This document shows positions 59,439 through 64,000 of a DNA stretch of 64,000 nucleotides, one piece after another (position 1 is the stretch's first letter; every line of letters begins with the position of its first letter). The stretch lies in NCBI GenBank assembly GCA_963693305.1, contig OY855912.1, positions 4,273,501 to 4,337,500 on the forward strand, in the 5' to 3' direction. The DNA comes from Meandrina meandrites. Taxonomy: Eukaryota; Cnidaria; Anthozoa; Scleractinia; Meandrinidae. Position numbers and translations under genes: made by a program. The notes beneath the pieces are model-generated. The model saw only the letters and a program-made list of their open reading frames with translations. It searched no databases and had not been told where the DNA came from.

Positions 59439-61354
59439 CGGCGTTCGAGGAGTATCACTAAGAAAATTTATTTCTTTTGATTCTTGCCTTGTGTTCTTTT
59501 ATTTAAAAAATCATTTCTGATTTTACAGTTAACGTTTGATTTCCAAAATTTGTCGGGTTTGATTTCCTAAATGACACTTTCGATTTCCAAAATTTGTCGG
59601 GTTTGATTTCTCAAATGGCAGTTTTGGTTTCCAAACTTTGTCGTGTTTGATTTCTTAAATGTCACTTTTGATTTCCAAAATATGTCGTGTTTGATTTCTT
59701 AAATGACACTTTTGATTTCCAAATTTGTCGTGTTTGATTTCTCAAATGGCACTTTCGATTTCTAAAATTTGTCGTGTTTGATTTCTCAAATGACACTTTG
59801 GATTTCTAAAATTTGTCCTGTTTGATTTCCAAAATTTTTCGTTTTGGATTTCTCAAATGGCACTTTATTTTTCAAATGGCACTTTTGATCTACAAAACTT
59901 GCCGCGTTTGATTTCTCAGCATTTTTGATTTCCAAAATTTGTCGCGTTTGATTTCTCAAATGGCACTTTTGATTTTTCAAATGAAGCTTTTGATTTCAAA
60001 TGGTATCAGACGTATGACGTCACTAAAAACCTCGTGGTTAGACTCTGTTGTTTGTTTTATTTATTTGAGCGAAGGAATGGTTCCATCGCTGTGGGATGCC
60101 ATTTTTGATATTAAAACCAAGAAGTTACGGAACTTTCTAGGTTTTAATACCTCAGTTTTTATAGTTTATTTATGTAACTTGTGAAAACTGCATGAACAAC
60201 GATCTGAATGAACGACCGAGTGAACAGTCCAGCATGTGCATATGCTCATGAAGCTCTGATCAAACAGACCGAGCAAACGAAGGTCGAGAATGCAGAAAGT
60301 CATCCACAGACGATTGACTGACTAGAGGTCTTAATTGAGTAGTAAAATGAAGTCAATATATATTTATGTTTTGTATGAATAACGGATGTAATCTATACCA
60401 ACGCAAGACAGGTGCATAAGCACCTGAATGCCTGAGCAGACAAACCGGGCAAACGAGGGAGCCAAAAATGCAGAAAGTCATCTATGCAAATGACGGACTA
60501 TGGTTTTTTACTTAGTAACCCTATCATATTTTATCGTTCAGGTGAATTTATTTAGCCATTTAAAATAAGCAATTTAGTGAGCTCACTAGTAAATCGAAGT
60601 AGATTGATAGATGATAGTAGTTGCCTGCTCAGAAAGTGTGCCATTCTCGTCAAGGGCACAGTGACAGACCCGTTAGAGAGATGAATGTTTAGCGAGAAGC
60701 ACGCGAGAAGTCAGGGTAAACGCGCGCGGGAAGACGTTACATTGATCTTTATATCCGTACTGGAACCTATGTTTTACTAAAAGCCAAATCAGGGTGGATC
60801 TCTCTAAACACACGTTTCAATGCAAACTGTACCACAGTTTGAAACGTGCGTTTGAGAGATTCACCCTGATTTGAGAAATCAAACACGACAAATTTTGGAA
60901 ATCAAAAATGCCGTTTGAGAAATCAAACACGACAAATTTTGGAAATCGTAAGTGCCATTTGAGAAATCAAACGCGACAAATTTTGGAAATCAAAAGTGCC
61001 ATTTGAGAAATTAAACGCGACAAATTTTAGAAATCAAAAGTGTCATTTGAGAACTCAAACGCGACAAATTTTGGAAATCAAAAGTGCTATTAAAGAAATC
61101 AAACACGACAAATTTTAGAAATCGAAAGTGTCATTTAAGAAATCAAACACGACATATTTTGGAAATCAAAAGTGTCAGTTAAGAAATCAAACACAACAAA
61201 TTTTGTAAATCAAAAGTGCCATTTGAGAAATCAAACACGACAAATTTTGGAAATCAAACGTTAACTGTAAAATCAAAAATGATTTTTTAAATCAAAGAAC
61301 ACAAAGCAAGAATCAAAAGGAATAAATTTTCTTAGTGATACTCCTCGAACACCG
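59439..61354. mobile_element. Foldback-like element with tandem-repeat arms
   Basis: The ends GTTCGAGGAGTATCACTAAG (from about 59442) and its complement (to about 61351) are inverted. About 98 bp of unique terminal sequence is followed in each arm by some ten copies of a 44-bp unit (GATTTCCAAAATTTGTCG, GTTTGATTTCTCAAATG), 59538-59990 on the left and inverted at 60872-61258 on the right. The centre (60000-60870) holds a diverged direct duplication (about 60225-60330 and 60405-60500, both with AATGCAGAAAGTCATC). It also holds an 86-bp hairpin at 60786-60871. No transposase seen. Confidence 0.85.
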
Positions 61355-63980
61355 ACATCTCTTCGATAATTGCTTTTCCATTCGTTACAAATAGAGCTCT
61401 AGGTATACTATGTTACCAATCACCAGGCCTCCTACATCAGAGAGATTAGTAGAAACCTCAACACGAGACTGACTGAATACAAACATAGGCACGCGAAGCG
61501 AGCAGGAGTTATTTTTTCAATTGATTGGGTGGCTTGGGGTAGAACTGGGTGTTAGTCCTGTTGGGATGGTTTATTTCATGGGTTGAGCTATTTGTGCATG
61601 GTTCATGTGCACGGTCCATCGCGCCGACTAAGAGCTACTTTTGGAAAAATAACTCAAAAACAATTTAAAAAGAAATTGTGCAAATTTTCTAAAATTAGGC
61701 TGCTTTCCCTTGTAAATATGACTGTGGTGTGCAACCGATCGATCGAACCATACTGTTGAAGACAAAAAATACGTCAGTAATTTCTTCGAACGTAAACAGA
61801 AAAAAATATCTGGTAGTCACTTTTAAGGTTACCTTGATGTTTAACTATCCATCCCCTCTTCATTCCAAGCCGAAAAAAAACCGCTAAGTACATCAAAACA
61901 TGGATTGAAAACTGTTGACAACATTTACCGTAAACATGATCACAAAATCGCAAACACGCTCACTAAGAAAGCCAAATTGACCCAGAAATTGCAAACGAAT
62001 AGCCATATGGAACAAGAACAGAGTATTCTCGGGTTTCTGAAATGGCTCCATTATTTTCATCATCAATATAAAACAGAAACCTATCTGCAAGCAAGGACGA
62101 CTTTCTTTCGACGAACGCGAGAAACAAACAACTCTAGTCACCAGTGCATTTCGGCCAAACCACGTGACGATTTTACTTGGACTGGTACAATATGTAATTT
62201 CGCAACCAGAAGCAGAAACGTGCCCTAACTTGTAAGCGTAACATGATCAGTACCGATATTCCCACGGCAGTGCTAAAAATAGCTGTCGATGAAGTTGTGT
62301 GACACGCTTGACTGCACACCCAAAAAACTAGTTTTCTTTTCAGCCATTGTTTTTTGCGTGACGAGCCCAAACAACGGCTGGCTGTCTTTTTTTTTCTTTT
62401 GCCTATGAGTAAACGTACATGTAACTGCAACCGCTTTTCGTTGGGAATATTAAATACACTAAAAAGGTATTGCGTCAGCCATGGAATGCGCTGACGTTGC
62501 AGCTTTCACTTTCGGTACGTGACAAACAAGATTATGTTTACTTTGCATGTTTATTTCGCCAGAAGCGACGGTCGTTAATTTGTTTGCAATTTTGCGACTA
62601 TTTCTTGTCGGTTTAACCAGTTGAAGTGAATATTTTGGCTGTTTCATCGAGGCGAGTTCAGAGATCTGAAGAAAATAAATTTGGCCGACGTAAACACGTG
62701 CAAGCATTACGTCATTGGTACGGAAATAACTGCATTGCACCACCGTACTACTAAAGATAGCCATCAACAATCGGATGCGAAGCTTGAAATGCGAGACTCG
62801 CACAACGACTACTATACCTTCCTGCGGCCCTCACTCGCGGCACAAATGATGATTTTCTCTTTCCGTGCCATCCAACTACGTTGTCAAAACACGTGAGGGG
62901 AAATTTAATATTTGCCGAGCAGACAAAATGTGCCCTTGTAACATCATCACGTTATGAGCTTTTCAAACGATCGTACAATAAATAACTCATGACCGCCCAT
63001 GTGAAGTCCTACTATTCCTAAGCAGGAAACGTCGAACCTTCTCCGACCACATTCCAACCTCACGAAAATACCTATTATTTGGCAACTCTTGAACCCAAAT
63101 AAACCCACTTGCCTCAACCTATTACAAATACGTTATTCTTTGGGGGAAAACCTTGAGAGGTTTATGGTCGCTCGTGTTATTACTTAGCCAAAGCTCCTAC
63201 TAATGCTATACTTTTAACCGAGAGAAAACAGTTTAAACACCGCGCGGTTAGAATCTCAAAGATTTCTCGTTTAATTTCTTTAACACTCGCCCTTACAAAC
63301 AACCCACAGTGCGTCAGTTTGTTTTCATTTGGGGACCAAAACAAAACGTTGAGCAAGCACACAACACTGACATAAAAAATGGACGTCACAACATTTAATT
63401 TATTCTCAATACACATATTTATTCTACTCAAAAACATCATAAATTGTAAATGAAGTGGTCAACAAATACTATACCCATATTCTGTCGTCAACTGAACTAG
63501 TTAATTCGGTAAACTAAGAGGATCACCTTCACCACCATGAAATTCCCAAACACTTTTCAGTTTCAGAACCCACACACAATGTTCTCACCCAAAGCTACAT
63601 AAAAATCAAGAACTGGAATAGAGACTTCAGGCCAACACAGCCTAATAAGGTCGAATCTGTAGCAAAACAAAGATGGCCGTACCTTGAATCCAAAACAAAT
63701 ATTCATGAAAACGATCCATATATACAAGCCGCAATTTGATTGGTCCTTGATAGAATCCCAAATCTGATTGGTGTGAAATACATACATGAATGATCCACCC
63801 AACCAACATCCAACATCCAACATCCAACATCCAACATCCACCCACTTAATAGCCAAATACGTCTTCACGCCGACTAAGAGTTATTTTTTTGAAAAAAATA
63901 ACTCAAAAATTAGTGACTATAATACAAATTTTTGGAAATTCTCCAAGGCGCGGAGCTACATTTATCCGGCTGTTGAAATA
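61355..63980. other. Right-end intergenic region with minor repeats
   Basis: GCCGACTAAGAG followed by an AT hairpin occurs at about 61623 and 63869 in direct orientation, with weak similarity beyond. The second copy has the hairpin GAGTTATTTTTTTGAAAAAA. A heptamer array (CATCCAA)n lies at 63799-63845. No gene supported. Confidence 0.45.
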
Positions 63981-64000
63981 TGACAGTCGGACAGATTTCG

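Noticed and set aside
59507..61280. CRISPR-like or satellite array alone
   Set aside because: The repeats form two inverted arms with shared unique ends, so a foldback element explains them better.
61622..63912. LTR pair bounding a retrotransposon
   Set aside because: The direct repeats are only about 40 bp plus weak similarity, with no coding sequence between them.

Overview
This is a eukaryotic, AT-rich, intron-bearing window. The split rhodopsin-type receptor genes, the dense small inverted-repeat elements, the tRNA-derived SINE and the mix of LINE and GIY-YIG retroelement debris fit an anthozoan cnidarian, most likely a scleractinian coral. That assignment is inference; nothing in the window names the species.

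The backbone is a head-to-tail array of five paralogous class A (rhodopsin-like) GPCR genes, all on the minus strand, called A to E here from left to right: A 451-1343 (last two coding exons lie beyond the left edge), B 18100-20752, C 26555-37310, D 40392-44696 and E 48368-53183. B to E are complete. Each has four coding exons with the same intron phases (2, 0, 0): TM1; TM2-TM3 with ERY; TM4-TM5; TM6-TM7 with NPxxY. In all five a splice acceptor lies 17-31 nt upstream of the ATG, so an untranslated leader exon must exist. Homologous leader donors are visible at 6037 (A), 24589 (B) and 45780 (D). All four complete receptors lack the TM6 proline of CWxP, and B, C and D also lack the TM5 proline. 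B resembles D, and C resembles E.

Sequence between the genes is also duplicated. An upstream block recurs at 2800-6300, 22620-24810 and 38300-38935. A downstream block recurs at 12022-12395, 25531-26105 and 39490-40020. Comparing copies gives filled and empty sites for several insertions. The downstream flank of B has been pushed about 5.7 kb from the gene, partly by a 4.7 kb inverted-repeat element (13292-18002) flanked by TAA that contains a decayed LINE.

Introns and spacers hold many other mobile elements: TIR elements at 4128-5776, 31410-32700, 34254-35287 and 41695-43159, hairpin MITEs, a SINE at 36248-36545, and a foldback-like element at 59439-61354 whose arms are 44-bp tandem repeats. 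Two GIY-YIG retroelement remnants (49840-50317, 57510-58540) and five hammerhead-like motifs are also present. To the right of E (53.2-64 kb) I found no convincing host gene. The array most likely encodes recently expanded receptors for unknown ligands.
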